The translations under genes were made by a program, and so were the position numbers. Of a stretch of DNA of 64,000 nt, positions 45,871-64,000 are shown one piece after another. This DNA comes from Podarcis raffonei (taxonomy: Eukaryota; Chordata; Lepidosauria; Squamata; Lacertidae): NCBI RefSeq assembly GCF_027172205.1, contig NC_070604.1:76111023-76175022 (forward strand). The letters are read 5' to 3'. Under the pieces are notes generated by a model that saw only the letters and a list, made by a program, of their open reading frames with translations, searched no databases and was not told where the DNA came from. The number at the start of each line of letters is the position of its first letter. Position 1 is the stretch's first letter.

Positions 45871-47534
45871 TGCTCTTGTGCGGTTCTCATTCATTTTAAT
45901 AGCATTTATGGATTTTGTAAAGGATGCTTGAGGAATTCGAGCTTTGCAAATTCCAACACATATTTGTGAAATGTGTTGGAATACCTTGAAATATTTTGAA
46001 ATGGAAATGCATTTTTCAAGGATTTGAATAAAAGTAATTTTAAGAAATATTCACAGAGCAACAAGGAACTGGGCCTAAATAGACTTGTGGATCTTATGGG
46101 ACAATGAAACAGACCAGAAACAGAGTGATTCACCTGCCCCTAGTTCCCATATTTCCTTCCATTAGATTTTCCTTGCTGATGTGCCTTTATGGGTCTTTTA
46201 AACTTTTTAAATTGTAACAATAGTTAAATCTTAAGCAGAAATGATTTTAAATGATTTGATTGTGGTCATGCTTTTGCTGATTTAATACTTCTTTTAAAGT
46301 AAATCATAGGAAGTTCATTATTTCTCATGATGAAATCCAGAAATTCTCTCATCCAGTGTCAAGGATTCAAGAAGCACTAAATTTCCTTTTTGAGCCCTTC
46401 TGGAAGTGTAGTGTGCTTCTCCACCACATCCACAAAGACTAGGTTCTGAGCAGTTAAATATCACTAGGTGACCCCAAAATTTCACGCACGAGTGTCACAA
46501 GTCATATGAAACTCACCACCTCCCTCTCACTGCCAGCAACCTGGAAGTTCACCTCTTTTATTTCTGTATACCACTGGTCAAATATTAACACAGCATAGTT
46601 TGCCAGTAGAAAGCAAATGAGCACATAGCCTATTAGTTTATTAAGTAGGCAATAACCCGTTAATCTAATGTCGCAACACCAGAGAGTGCTGGAAAAGTAA
46701 GGATATAATAGCTGCCTTGTTAGTTTATTTTCCTTGAGCATATAATAAATAGGCCTAAATTATGTTTCCCCAAATGAATTCATATTAAATACAAAAGTTC
46801 ATTCATTTTGAAAGTTGACAGCTTCTCAGTGATATGCATTCATACTGGTGCAATAATTCAGGCTGAAAATTTCATTCTGGTGATTTCAAAGTAAAAACTG
46901 GAAATTCATCCACTGAAATTATTCATTTTCAAACGGGATCTGTTTCATTATGTATTCTTTACTGAAAGCCAGCTTAGATCAGGTGACTATATTACCTGTA
47001 TATGGTGAAAAATGTATCTGGAATAGGTAATTTGACATTAGAATATAATTTTTACTTTCAAATAGGAAACAATTCTCTCCTTTTTGTTGATAACAAATGT
47101 TCACTGTTTATTTGAAATCTAATAAATCTCTATTCTGACCTCACCCACAGTTTGGCTAGCACCATAGTTGAAACTGAAGCCTCAGCAGCAAAGGCCCTTT
47201 TCACGTTAGATCTCAAAATTATCTTTCAAGATTTCCCATGCTATTTGGATGGGTGAATATCAGTGTGGAGCAGAACAGGAACTGAAACTGAATAAAAGCT
47301 GCTCAGGTTGGTTAAATCTCTCTGTGTCTTCGGCCCAAAGCATCCCCCCCCCCCGAAGCCAGTAATAGCAACTCAATGCTGCCCCCTGATGTTTGCTCCT
47401 GTCCAAAATAACTTCAGATTCTGCTCTAAAATGGGCAGCCAAACATGTAAGTGGACTGACGTCACTAAAAATAACACTTTGAAATCACTGTTTGGATGCT
47501 TGAGAGCATTAACCAGTTCCGTGGCTTAACTGCT

Positions 47535-47690
47535 GTTTTAAATAACTTGGCTGCTTCATCCCATTCTAATTTCCAGACTGGATTATTGCAATGTGTTCTA
47601 TGTGGGGCTGCCCTTGAAGACAACTCAGGAACTACAATTGGTCCAAAATGCAGCGGCTGGGGATCCACTTAGATCTTCCATAACCCCTGG
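47535..47690 (+). mobile_element. L2-clade LINE RT fragment
   Basis: Forward translation reads LDYCNVFYVGLPLKTTQELQ followed by LVQNAAAG. This matches the conserved LDYCNALYxGLPxxxLxxLQxVQNxAAR segment just after the palm of L2-type reverse transcriptases. Short and without flanking parts. Confidence 0.7.
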
Positions 47691-47933
47691 GACCTTCAGG
47701 TGAAAGAAGGCAAGTAATGAATTAAAGTAGCAATAATAAGTATTCTGATTATAATTTATATTATTTTATTATATGTATTGTGTTTCAGTTTTACAACTTC
47801 TGTAAACCACCTGTGGATTTTTGGCTAAGTTGCTCAACTTTTAACTCTGCTTTTAAGTAGAAATTTTAGGTTTTCTTTCAAATCAAAATACAGAAATCTG
47901 CACCAAAGTTAATGGAGCACAAGGTTTCTACAT

Positions 47934-48057
47934 TAAGGTTACCAAATGTCCCCATTTCCCAGGGACAGTTCCCGGATTTACAAATCAGCCCCCATACAAA
48001 ATCCATTGAAGTTGAAGAGTGCCCCCGGATTCATTAAAAAAATATCTGGTAACCTTA
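47934..48057. mobile_element. Short MITE with TAAGGTTACCA termini
   Basis: Starts TAAGGTTACCAAATGTCCCC and ends ATCTGGTAACCTTA, inverted repeats of about 12 bp around a roughly 100-bp non-coding core. The flanking duplication is at most 2-3 bp (ATT or TT), so the superfamily is open. Confidence 0.6.
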
Positions 48058-48062
48058 TTCTA

Positions 48063-51000
48063 TATGCAACCGGGGGGTGGGGAGTTGATTTGGGTTGGGC
48101 TGGGGTCTGAGCTTAGTTGAGGACAGTTCAGAATTGTGCTGGCTTCCATCCATAGAGCCCAAGGGTTTTTGGGTAAAGTGGCTCATGGTGTCCATGCATC
48201 TTCCTTGCCCCAGTAACGGTGCATGTGTTGTTAGAAGGCATTATGGCATGGTTAAAGAACAACAGCTAGCTGGGCTGAAACAGAGAGGGAGAGGGCTCCA
48301 CCTTCTGGCTGACAGGAAATCCTCTCACCTGAACTAGGAAACCACACTGGGGTGTGCAAGTAGCTCAACCACAAAACCCTGAAGTGAGCTGAACAATGAA
48401 AGGTGCAAGCTAATACGTTCATTGTCCTGGATTCTTTTCAGATCAGATTCTGCGGTGGTTACTAGTGCTACATAACCCCACTTTTGTGGTGACTGTGGGC
48501 TTTCAATTAGGGATAAATAATAGTGTTCATATCTCCCTTCTTTTCATGTATACATGGAGGTCTTACAGAACTGCCAATAAAGGCTTAAATTGTGGAAAGA
48601 CCTTGGTGGCTGTTTCTGGGCACCCTGTCAGTGGAATGCTTGAGCCTCAAGGAAGGACATAGCTCATATCATCTGTTGAGATAATATTTCACTCCTAGTC
48701 ACATCCCGGTTGTTACAGCTGAAGCCTACAAAAAGACTGAAAAGTTCTGGTTTGCATTGAATGCAAAATATTGATTAAAAACAGACAATCAGGACACGGT
48801 TTAACAATGCCTGCAAGTCTCATAGCTTTCAGTGGAACTTCTGCATACTAAAATACACGCTGAATTTAATAAATGGGACTCTTCCCAGTATTGGGGACAT
48901 TGGGGATTGGGATGATATGATCAAGGAAGAGAATGGCTTGACTGATGTACCAGATGGCCCACTTAGGAAGATGATCCATTAACTCAGAATAAACTCATTA
49001 TCCCATTAAAAAGCAGGATTTTCAGTCCCTTGTTTTATAACTGTGATGAGTTGGCCTTGGTGTTTACACAGAATGGGCTGAATGATTAACTGTAAGCTAT
49101 ACGGACGCTATTAGGTCTGTTTGACAATCATAATGACCTAGGTTTGTTTGAGGAGCAGTATTGCCAAGGTGCTGGAGCTATTTCTGTACAAGGTGTTATG
49201 ACAGCAGCACGACTGCTTTCGATCTTCTTGCTATATCGTATGGGACATGGGACATAGTCTGTTGCACTGGTAAAACAAAATCAGGCACAATTACTTTGTA
49301 ATTGCTTCAAGGTATTTGATAAGCTGCTTTGCCTTAGCATGACCAATAATATATTCATGTAAATATTGGATGAAACTTGTAGGACTTACATAGATCTTAA
49401 GAAGCAAATATCATGTCTGCTTGTATTGAAAGCCTCTGAAATGGATGTTGATTTGCATTTGCAAGGCAGCAATTCCACATTCATGCTCCCTATGCAATCT
49501 TTATACAAGTTAACAAAAATTCATTCCCTTCCTGGTTTATCCTCACAACCCAGTAAAGCAGGTTCAGCTGATAGTGACAGAACCAAGGTTGGTTTCATAG
49601 TTAAGTGAGGATCTGAATGGCTCTACTTTTGGCATAAGACTTGAACCACTAGAACCACATCTGCTCAAATGTATACCGAGTTTCAATCAGCACTCAGCTC
49701 TCTAAGGAAGACCTCAGCTTTCCATGACATCAGAGCAGACAAGCCAATTGCATACTTCTGGGCTGTTGATTGTGGAACGTGCTAGCAGGCTGTGAAAAGG
49801 GGCCTTTTTTCTATTGAAAATGCAGCTTTGAGTGGAAAATCTGCAATGTGATGTGCCATAATATTCCTAGCTCCACCCCCAGTTCTTGTGTTGTCACTCT
49901 ATTATGTTCTGACACCTTTGTGGTTGGGGTTGCAGGTTGAATAATAAGCTGGCTTGTGGACTGATGCAATCACATGACTCTGAATTCTAGGTGAAAAACA
50001 AGAATATTAGCTTTTCCAACTTTTACTTTCTTGCCCCAGCTAGCATGGCCAAGTCAGAGCTGTAGTCCAGCATAAACTGGAAGCAATAGTTTCCCTACAG
50101 TTTCTGGGACAGTGTAGTCCTTTGCCTCTTCCCTGTATTTACCAGCAAACTGATCAATTCAGCATAGCCTAGTCAAATCCAGTAACACTTTGCTCCAGAC
50201 TATATTTCATCCCTCTGCAGATGCTTGGTCTTTAGAAATGCAAGTCTTGGGTTGCATAGCAATACTGGGCAGGTGGGAATTTCTCAGACAATGGAAAAAC
50301 CAAGTTAATTCAAGCACTTGAACTAGGGATGGTGTGTGTGTGTGTGTGCTTAGTAATTTGAGTTTATCAGGCAGCTTAAGGTGAAGTAAAGGATGCTACA
50401 GGTCTCCAGTTCTATTCTTTATTTGCATGCTCAAGGTTGCACTCTTCCTCAACACTGAACTATTTTATCTTGGTTAATGCTTTGACTTTGCCACATTCCC
50501 ATCTCTGAACTTCTGTTATAAGATGAAATTGCTGAGCAGAAGCCAGGAATTGAAGGTCAAATGCTTTCCGTATTAAATGAAGTTAAACTTCCTAGATGGT
50601 TTAGGGTAAATGATTTCATATAGCAATTCTTATATAAGCAGTCTTGCTTCGAAAACTGTTAGGAACAATTCCATATTAAGAGTAACATTTTGTATTTTAA
50701 CTTGCCAGCCATTTGTTCTATCCAAACACAGATGATCTGCTGTTTCTCCTAACCAGGGAAATCTTAATTCACTTCAAAGGAACAGTAATGCCACCTCGTG
50801 GTGGCCAACTCTACTGCAGGAAAAAACTTTACAATTAATTCATACCCTCCCGCACAAAGAATATTAGTCAGAGTTTCTCATTCATAACCTGTAATCAGAG
50901 TGAACATCTGCAGTCAATATATCAAACTACGGATGTTTGATGCCTATACACAATATTACTTATATTAATAATTTGCCAACTGGTACACAGAAATGAGTAT

Positions 51001-51640
51001 ACTTTACTCTGGGCCACAAAGTGAAAAAAGAGGGGACAAGGAACCTGCAGAGGCATAAAATATGACCTCCCAAGTTATTTTTTAAAAAATAGACTAAAAC
51101 TACCAAGTTTCAATTTAATCTTTGTTAACGTTAGGACAGGACTTTATCCCAATTTCCATTACTATGATAGCATCAATCACTTTATGAGTTTGGGCACCTT
51201 TTTCTACATTTTCGAATAAGCACGATGGGAATGTAGTGTCAAAAAATAAGGTACAAATGCAGATCTTTTTTCACCTATTAAAGGCAGCTGATGTGCATTT
51301 CATTTTGTAAAGAATATATTCAGGTTGTGTTCAACAGGGTCACTAGGCTAATGGAAATTTGGCTTACCAAAACAACTGAGACAATTTTTGGAAATTCCCT
51401 CCCCACCCTTTGCAACTTCCATATCTCCCTAAATATGTTGCAGAGATCACTGGATATCGCTTCAGTTCCCATTCTACAGATCATCATCTGAGTGACACCG
51501 TTGAATAGCGTCCTATAAACACACGTTCTGCCATAGCTTACAAGATAGGCATAATGTTCTCAAACAAGGAAGAAAATTTGCTTTAACAAATTGCTACTTT
51601 AGAGCATAGTGCTGTAGAAAAAAAGATGGAGTGAATCATA
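48063..51640. other. Intergenic sequence, no gene recognised
   Basis: Unique-looking AT-rich DNA downstream of PSMB1. It includes a short (GT)n at 50334-50349. I see no exon-like conserved coding segment, RNA gene or clear transposon. Confidence 0.5.
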
Positions 51641-51648
51641 GGCCTTGT

Positions 51649-51995
51649 TCCCACATACAGTAAACCATGGTAAATCGTTTACTATATATGCACCAATCTC
51701 ACCCACTTTGCTCCCCATAATTAACAGAGGAAAAACAAAGCATAATCCCTGACTTAACATCAAGGCTGAATCAGGGATCAGTTTGTTTCATTCAAACCAA
51801 CTTTGATCAGTAAGCCACAAATCTTCTTTACAGATGTTTTATTTGGAACAAAATTAATCACGATCCCGAGTTCAGACATACACTAAAGCCAGTGATCATG
51901 GTTTGTTTTATGCACTAGCAGAGAGGAAGGAGCAAAGTGTTCATCATTGACTTGTTTACAGCAAATCATTAACCATGGTTTTCTGTGATGGGCAA
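51649..51995. mobile_element. Foldback MITE-like repeat with AAACCATGG termini
   Basis: Left side contains CACATACAGTAAACCATGGT and right side AACCATGGTTTTCTGTGATG, an imperfect inverted pair about 300 bp apart. The interior is non-coding. The superfamily is uncertain; hAT is possible but no clear target duplication was found. Confidence 0.4.
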
Positions 51996-52815
51996 AATTG
52001 GAATTACTACATGTGCTGAACTTCTGTAGCTTCAACAATCAGGAATGAGTATCTGACTAGCAAAGTACTTTCACCAAAATGCTAGTGCCAAATTTACTTC
52101 TCCACTCTAGGATAAACTCAAGTAAAGCATGTGGATAATCTGTAGCGAGCTAAATATATAATTAAGTATGCAGAGACCTTAAACATACTTACTATCTGGG
52201 CCAAACCACTTTTTAAAGAGTTTTTAAAAAAACAACCACCACCACCACAGAACATCAGGAGTAATAATTATCAGAATTTTTCTCTCCTTCCATGCTGTGA
52301 TCCTGAGGAAAATCTCTCCCCTAAAGAAGATACTTGCATTTCGGAGAAAATTCCCGTTAGTGCCAAAAACTATTAGCCCCTTCCCATGTACCTGATATTC
52401 TTTGCAGTTTTTAAAAAAACACCCTACATTAAATGCAAATACACATTTAACACCATGCCTTCATTGGGCCCTCTGCACCACGATTCAGAGAAACAGAAGG
52501 GACAGAAGGCTGGCTACCTTACTCACCCAAAATAATGAGAATTTGTCCAATAACAGCTGTCACCATCTTAATTTAAGGTATAAATTTGTATCATGTGTTT
52601 GTGCAAGTCCAAAGAATTAAGATAAATTTAAGTGGTTGTGTAGTAGACTGCGCTGACATAATGATCATAAGTTATTCTCTTCTACCATTTACCAGACTGC
52701 AACTTACATTTGAATAACTGAGCATGTTTTTCCTTGACTGGCCTCATGTGACTCAAATCCCACTTATGCTGCAAACAATGAAATATAAATGATGAAAGAC
52801 AGCTTTGGTTTCTTT

Positions 52816-52821
52816 TTTATT
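52816..52821 (-). terminator. PSMB1: PSMB1 polyadenylation signal
   Basis: AATAAA on the minus strand, 86 bases after the PSMB1 stop codon. This implies a short 3' UTR of roughly 105-115 bases, as is usual for this gene. The cleavage site itself was not determined. Confidence 0.75.
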
Positions 52822-52906
52822 ACATCAAATATCATACCAGCAGTATATAGCCTGCACAAAAATTAAGGTTGCACACCAAAATTATTTAAATGTACAGTGC
52901 ACTGAT

Positions 52907-59542
<6,636 letters not shown>

Positions 59543-59574
59543 CGTTAGCTTCAGAAACCCCGCCGCTTCCCGGA

Positions 59575-59601
59575 CTGCTGCTGCTGCTGCTGCTGCTGCT
59601 G
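59575..59601. repeat. (CTG)9 triplet repeat in PSMB1 5' leader
   Basis: Nine perfect CTG units, CAG on the PSMB1 strand, 33 bp upstream of the PSMB1 ATG. They are probably in the transcribed 5' UTR. The frame in phase with PSMB1 through the repeat reads poly-alanine but has no ATG. Such a tract is likely length-polymorphic. Confidence 0.85.
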
Positions 59602-59610
59602 TCTCACGGC

Positions 59611-59619
59611 AAAATGGCG
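59611..59619 (+). promoter_or_regulatory. Candidate YY1 site (AAAATGGCG)
   Basis: AAAATGGCGTC matches the YY1 core, which in housekeeping promoters often sits at or just downstream of the transcription start. It lies 69 bp upstream of the PSMB1 ATG, within its likely 5' UTR or start region. Function is inferred from the motif only. Confidence 0.5.
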
Positions 59620-59622
59620 TCT

Positions 59623-59629
59623 CCGGAAG
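59623..59629 (+). promoter_or_regulatory. Candidate ETS/GABP site (CCGGAAG)
   Basis: CCGGAAG is an ETS-family core, four bases after the YY1-like motif. A second ETS core in the opposite orientation, ACTTCCGG, lies at 59672-59679. Paired ETS sites are common in bidirectional housekeeping promoters. Confidence 0.45.
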
Positions 59630-59671
59630 GGAACCGGTTTCCCAAGCCCTCTCTGGGCGGGATCCTCGACG

Positions 59672-59679
59672 ACTTCCGG
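59672..59679 (-). promoter_or_regulatory. Candidate ETS/GABP site (CCGGAAGT)
   Basis: ACTTCCGG on the plus strand reads CCGGAAGT on the minus strand, the optimal GABP/ETS core. It lies about 130 bp upstream of the PSMB1 start codon. Confidence 0.45.
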
Positions 59680-60379
59680 CGTTGGCACCTGCGCGTCGCA
59701 GCTCCACCTGCAGGCGGGAGGCTGCTAGGACTCACAAGGGGGCAACGGAGACGAAGGAGTGGGGATTCATTTCAAGCTTCAGACCCAAGCGCGCTTCCCG
59801 GGGAGATAGAGGCTGAGGCGGCGGCGGCGCTGGGGAGCCCGACTCCCATCCGCGCCAGCCAGCCAGCCTGGCCAATGTTCAGGAGTGATGGCAGTTGAAA
59901 AGTGCAGCAACATCTTGTTTTCGCTTTCCCCTGTTTCGTGGGGGGGGGGGCGTCTGCTTCTGCCGTAAAGGTCGAGGCAGAAAAAAAGACTTGCAGTCAA
60001 ACGGGAACACGGGAGTCAGACACAGCACTGCGCTGAGGGTTGGAGGCCAGCGTAAGGGGGGTCAGGAGCACCTTCGCTTTGCTTGGAATCCCTTCTTATC
60101 CCTGCGGTGCTCTGATCCATTTGCCTAGGCGAGTAGCAGGCGGCTTTGAGCGCCGATGCCTCCTAGAGAGGAGCTGCGCTTGGCATCCCGATGCTCATGC
60201 TCACCCCTCCTCCCCTTTATGCCCCTTTCCTCTTTGGGGCCCGCCAGCCGCGCTCGGATTCTTTCGAACGCGCCTGCGCATTCCTTCCGCTCATTTTTCT
60301 CCCCACCCCGCCTCCTGGCCGCTGCCGCCCTCAAGAAAGCTGGCGCCCGAGGTAACCGCCGAGCGGCGCAGCGGCTGCT

Positions 60380-60458
60380 TCGGATGACGCGAAAGAGGCG
60401 CGCCGCTCGATGAAGCGAGCGAAGGGGCACAGCTCGGCTCGGGAGAACTTCTGGAGCG
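60380..60458 (+). other. TBP: Candidate non-coding first exon of TBP (3' part)
   Basis: Sequence ending GGAGCG|GTAAGT has a perfect consensus donor at 60459, about 0.9 kb from the PSMB1 ATG on the opposite strand. This is where mammalian TBP has its non-coding exon 1. TBP encodes the TATA-binding protein, and its coding exons would lie beyond the window; no sequence encoding the TBP N-terminus (MDQNNS) is visible. The exon start was not determined. A second donor, AAG|GTAGGT at 60897, could be an alternative. The assignment rests on synteny, not coding similarity. Confidence 0.35.
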
Positions 60459-61295
60459 GTAAGTTGCCGGTCCGCCAGTGTCGCCCTCGAGGGGAAGGGC
60501 AGCCCTGGGAAGGAGCCCAGAGTCTCTGGGCTGAGGGGGTTGGAGGAGGCGGCGCCGCTACGACTGTTCGTACCGCTACGGGCGGCAGGCAGGGCTTTCT
60601 CCTTCCCGCTCCCCCTTCCCGCCCTTCGAACCCGTAACGTCAGGACGAGGGTTTGGCGGGTCTGTGGGCCGCGAGTTGGGCCCGGTAGCCTCCCGCCCGC
60701 CTGCCTCGCTCCCGCTTTTCCCTCCAGCGGAAACGCGGCCGGCGGGGAGGGGCGCCCTTCTCGACACCTCTTTCCCGGCGGCTGCGGGATGGCCATGTCG
60801 CCGGTCTCCCGCCTCCGCTGGCTGCGGTTTCTGCTGCCCGTGCGGTTTCCCAGTCCATGGGAACTAATGAGGAGGATCCTAGCTAGTGGCCCTAAGGTAG
60901 GTTGCTTCTTCTCGGCCACATGTGCTCCTCCTGCAGCTCCTCCCGATTCTGTGCATGCTCTCTGCTTGGAAGCAAGTCCCACTCCGCTGAATGGGGCTCT
61001 TGCACCGTTGTAGGAGGTGCTCAGAGGGAGAGAGGAGAATAATCACCTTTCTGGTTCTCTGCACGTTTTTCTGCAAGTCGTTTTGGCACACACGATTCCG
61101 AGAAGCACTCGATGATTCTGTGCAATTTAGGAAGCTGTCCTGGTTCTTTGCCATCCTAAAAATGTTTCGCAAGGAAGGGCCAGTGAAATGTACGGTAGTT
61201 TGCTGCATTACTCTTTAACTAGTAGCAATGAGTCCAAAATGCCATAGTTTAACATACTTAATTGAAACAGGTTACATTTCCGTGGGCTCAAGATC

Positions 61296-61400
61296 ACGGA
61301 ATCATAGAATTGTAGGGTTGGAAGGGACACCGAGGATCATCTGGTCCAACTCCCTGCAGTGCCAGTCAGATGCACTGATCCATTGCGCCACAGAGATTGC
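61296..61400 (-). mobile_element. CR1 LINE 3' end
   Basis: On the minus strand the sequence runs from a GGACCAGATGATC block through a CCAACCCTACAATTCTATGA stretch to GATTCC. This is the classic CR1 3' terminus, which ends in short ATTCTATGATTC-type repeats without poly(A). It is a severely 5'-truncated copy, as is usual for CR1. Confidence 0.8.
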
Positions 61401-62273
61401 TAGGCAGTTGTTGCTTAGGTTATAATTCTAAACTTAATGGCAGTTAAGTGCCATTTGAACTGTTGTAGTGTGTAATAGATATCAGTGAAACTCATCTATT
61501 GGGTGGTTGATGTCAGTCTCTTTAGAAAGATATTTAATTGTGAAACCTGCAGTGGGTACTTAACTATCTTGAACTATTTCTCCAGCTCTTTCACATATAT
61601 TCCTATACAAACATAACTTTCTCTAAACATATGAATAGAGGGAGCTGTAGACCACAAGGAGTGGTGATTGACTATGCTCATTTTATAAGAGTTTATACAT
61701 GTTTTTATTTCTGCTTAGATGTCAGTATTGTGTGTGTGCACTGTTAATGTATGTTGAATGTTTTTTGTATTTGATGAAAGTTATAAATAGACGATGACAA
61801 AATCAATTTGCAAACAGCTGTAATATGCAATGATTGCACTCCTTTACACTCGCCTAATTCTTTCAGTCTTGACGTGTTAAATGCTACCCACACTTATTAT
61901 GTAGCAGTATAACAATAACTGTAGGTGTATCTGCAGCTGGAAAGATTATCCTGCTTTGACACCGATATATTTGTGGCATTTGGCAAAAGTATTCTAATCC
62001 CTGGTGTAGTTCTGTGTCAGTGGAATAAAAATAGTGCTGTTTGGATGGCAGCCTTCAGTGAGTACTTCTATAAAACACTCCTTGAGGAAGCAAGGTTTGT
62101 ATAGCTTCATTACTGAAGCAATATAGTCCATTCTGTAAAATAGCTTATTCAAAGTATTGATGTATGGAGGTGCTTCACAATGTTTCTGGGTTGTTTTTTA
62201 GTAGGCCTTTAAGCTGTTGGTTTCTGGATGAAACAATCATTTCCTGGGATGTTGACAAATGATGCTACTAGAC

Positions 62274-62601
62274 CAGGGGTTTCCAGATTGCGGTCAGTGG
62301 ACCACCAGTGGTCTACGACATGTCTGCATTAATTACTCATACTGATTTTTATTTTTATTTTGCTGCCTTTATTTCTTATATTATATTAGATTGTATTACA
62401 ACTTGAATTCTGTGGAGTTCAAATTGCAATAAAATACAAGCAAGGGGGAATAAATTAAAACACACACACACAAAATGCATAGTACCACACATTCCAGTTG
62501 CTACAGCAAGCAAAAAAATCATTAAGTGATCTGCAAAGGCCATAAATAATTTTCAAGTAGCCCATTGGCTGGGGTGGGGAAGCACGGAATGGAAACCACT
62601 A
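62274..62601. mobile_element. hAT-like non-autonomous DNA transposon with 8-bp target duplication
   Basis: Starts CAGGGGTTTCCA and ends TGGAAACCACTA, imperfect terminal inverted repeats. It is flanked by TACTAGAC (62266-62273) and TACTAGAT (62602-62609), an 8-bp duplication with one difference, diagnostic of hAT. The 328-bp AT-rich interior codes for nothing and contains a short (CA)n tract. Confidence 0.8.
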
Positions 62602-63254
62602 TACTAGATAGTGATGTTCTCGTGGTGTTCATAATCTAAGAGCAGCCATGCTGGAATCAAAGATCTGTGTACAGCAGCTTATTTTATCCAGTCACCAGCC
62701 AGATGCTTTTGGGAAGGCTGATGGAGGGCATGTAGGCATGTTGTCTCTTCTTCCAGGCCACTGTTATTGGGAGGCAGGCTGCCTCTCAGCCTGTATGATC
62801 CACATAGAAATGATTGGCTGATAGCCATTGATAGACTTGTCCCTCATAAACTACTGGTAGTTGAATCCTTCTTTAAAGCAAGCTGAGTTAATGCTGAGTT
62901 GTAGCAGTGAATTTCATTGAAGTACAGTACTAGTTTCTCATTTCACTGAATCTTCTTCCAATCAGTTTTTTTAAGGGTGTCCCAAACCCAAGTGTTAGGT
63001 GAACGAAATGAAATACTCTTTCATTTTGTCCACACTATGCATACCTTTATAAACGTGTATTGTGCTGTACCTTTTACAGTTATACAATTTCTTCCCAAGA
63101 TGGGACAATCAGAAACCTACACAGTAGTTCAAGTGAATATATGCAGCCATATACTTGTACCCATAAATTATAATATTGACAGTTTTTTAACTCACATTTA
63201 ATATGCATACACGGAACATACGTTATTTCTTAATTCAATTTAAAGTACATTTGT

Positions 63255-64000
63255 TGTATAGTCGTTTAGTCGTGTCTGACTCTTCGTGACCCCATGGACC
63301 AGAGCACGCCAGACACTTCTGTCTTCCACTGCCTCCCGCAGTTTGGCCAAACTCATGCTGGTAGCTTCGCGAACACTATCCAACCATCTCATCCTCTGTC
63401 ATCCCCTTCTCCTTGTGCCCTCCATCTTTCCCAACATCAGGGTCTTTTCCAGGGTGTCTTCTCTTCTCATGAGGTGGCCAAAGTATTGGAGCCTCAGCTT
63501 CACGATCTGTCCTTCTAGTGAGCACTCAGGGCTGATTTCCTTAAAAATAGATAGGTCTGATCTTCTTGCAGTCCATGGGACTCTCAAGAGTTTCCTCCAG
63601 CACCATAATTCAAAAGCATCAATTCTTTGGCGACCAGCCTTCTTTATGGTCCAGCTCTCACTTCCATACACCACTACTGGGAAAACCATAGCTTTAACTA
63701 TACAAACCTTTGTTGGCAAGGTGATGTCTCTGCTTTTTAAGATGCTGTCTAGGTTTGCCATCGCTTTTCTCCCAAGAAGCAGGCATCTTTAAATTTCTTG
63801 GCTGCTGTTACCATCTGCAGTGATCATGGAGCCCAAGAAAGTAAAATCTCTCACTGTCTCCATTTCTTCCCCTTCTATTTGCCATGAGGTGATGGGCCCA
63901 GTGGCCATGATCTTCGTTTTTTTGATGTTGAGCTTCAAACCATATTTTGCGCTCTCCTCTTTCACCTTCATTAAAAGGTTCTTTAATTCCTCCTCACTTT
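63255..64000 (-). mobile_element. BovB (RTE-clade) LINE, C-terminal RT region, runs off window
   Basis: Minus-strand translation gives KIMATGPITSWQIEGEEMET, FTFLGSMITADGNSSQEI, LDSILKSRDITLPTKVCIVK, VYGSESWTIKKAGRQRIDAF, CWRKLLRVPWTARRSDLSIF and finally HGVTKSQTRLNDYTTNVL. This closely matches the BovB polymerase C-terminus of ruminants, which ends HGVAKSRTRLSDW. One reading frame runs the whole 745 bp, broken by two in-frame stops: AAA to TAA near 63780, and CGA to TGA near 63397. The copy is therefore inactive but little decayed. BovB is known for horizontal transfer between squamates and ruminants. The 5' part lies beyond the window. Confidence 0.93.

Larger units (their letters stand above)
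60897..63254 (+). other. Presumed TBP intron 1 (no coding sequence seen)
   Basis: AT-rich sequence after the CpG block with no exon I can recognise. It contains a CR1 3' end (61296-61400) and a hAT-like element (62274-62601), and leads into BovB at 63255. If the gene is TBP, its coding exons start beyond the window. Confidence 0.4.

Noticed and set aside
59614-59898. 94-codon plus-strand frame beginning MASPEGNRFPKP next to the PSMB1 promoter
   Set aside because: It has a good start context, but the ATG is part of a YY1-like motif, the frame lies in GC-rich DNA where stops are rare, and the sequence matches nothing I know.
60125-60982. 285-codon minus-strand frame in the CpG block
   Set aside because: Arg/Gly/Pro/Ser-rich composition with overlapping open frames on both strands. 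Typical of chance frames in CpG islands.
60540-61013. 157-codon plus-strand frame in the CpG block
   Set aside because: Same reason: low-complexity composition, no domain, and it reads across two candidate splice donors.

Overview
The window looks like nuclear DNA of a squamate reptile, most likely a lizard. It carries copies of a tRNA-derived SINE of the Sauria type, CR1 and L2-clade LINE pieces, a nearly complete L1, and a BovB/RTE LINE whose C-terminus closely resembles the ruminant copies. Many small hAT-like and TA-flanked foldback DNA transposons are also present. Genes are split by introns and there are no bacterial features.

Only one protein-coding host gene is clear: PSMB1, the proteasome 20S beta-6 subunit, on the minus strand. 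Its six coding exons lie between 52907 and 59542, and all six can be read with correct splice sites and phases to give a 239-residue protein. Upstream of it is a CpG-rich promoter block (about 59330-60880). In other vertebrates TBP starts head-to-head with PSMB1 about 1 kb away. A consensus splice donor at 60459 fits a non-coding TBP first exon, so 60459 to the window end is probably TBP intron 1. No TBP coding exon lies in the window.

Positions 1-52800 hold no recognisable host exon. By synteny (mammals: DLL1 - FAM120B - long gap - PSMB1/TBP) this is the FAM120B-PSMB1 gene desert. It is a mosaic of transposon fossils separated by unique sequence. Landmarks from left to right are: a LINE endonuclease fragment (419-1440), a Sauria SINE with a perfect target duplication (2538-2918), hAT foldbacks (9361-9496, 10525-10697), a chimeric retroinsertion inside an L2 tail (12979-13424), a 6.4-kb full-length L1 with a 17-bp target duplication and an LTR-bearing insertion (17522-23904), CR1 and L2 fragments (28.4-29.5 kb), a hAT copy (31209-31532), two more SINEs (33-34.6 kb), a LINE C-terminus with a zinc finger (37.0-37.4 kb), nested MITEs (38972-39387), and a possible LTR near 43.1-43.5 kb. 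Unique stretches near 25.9-26.6, 38.2-38.7 and 41.0-41.7 kb are candidate conserved non-coding elements. The right end of the window enters a BovB LINE.

I found no previously undescribed multi-gene system. The most informative items are the intact PSMB1 and its divergent promoter, the nearly intact L1, the BovB copy, and insertions dated by exact target duplications.
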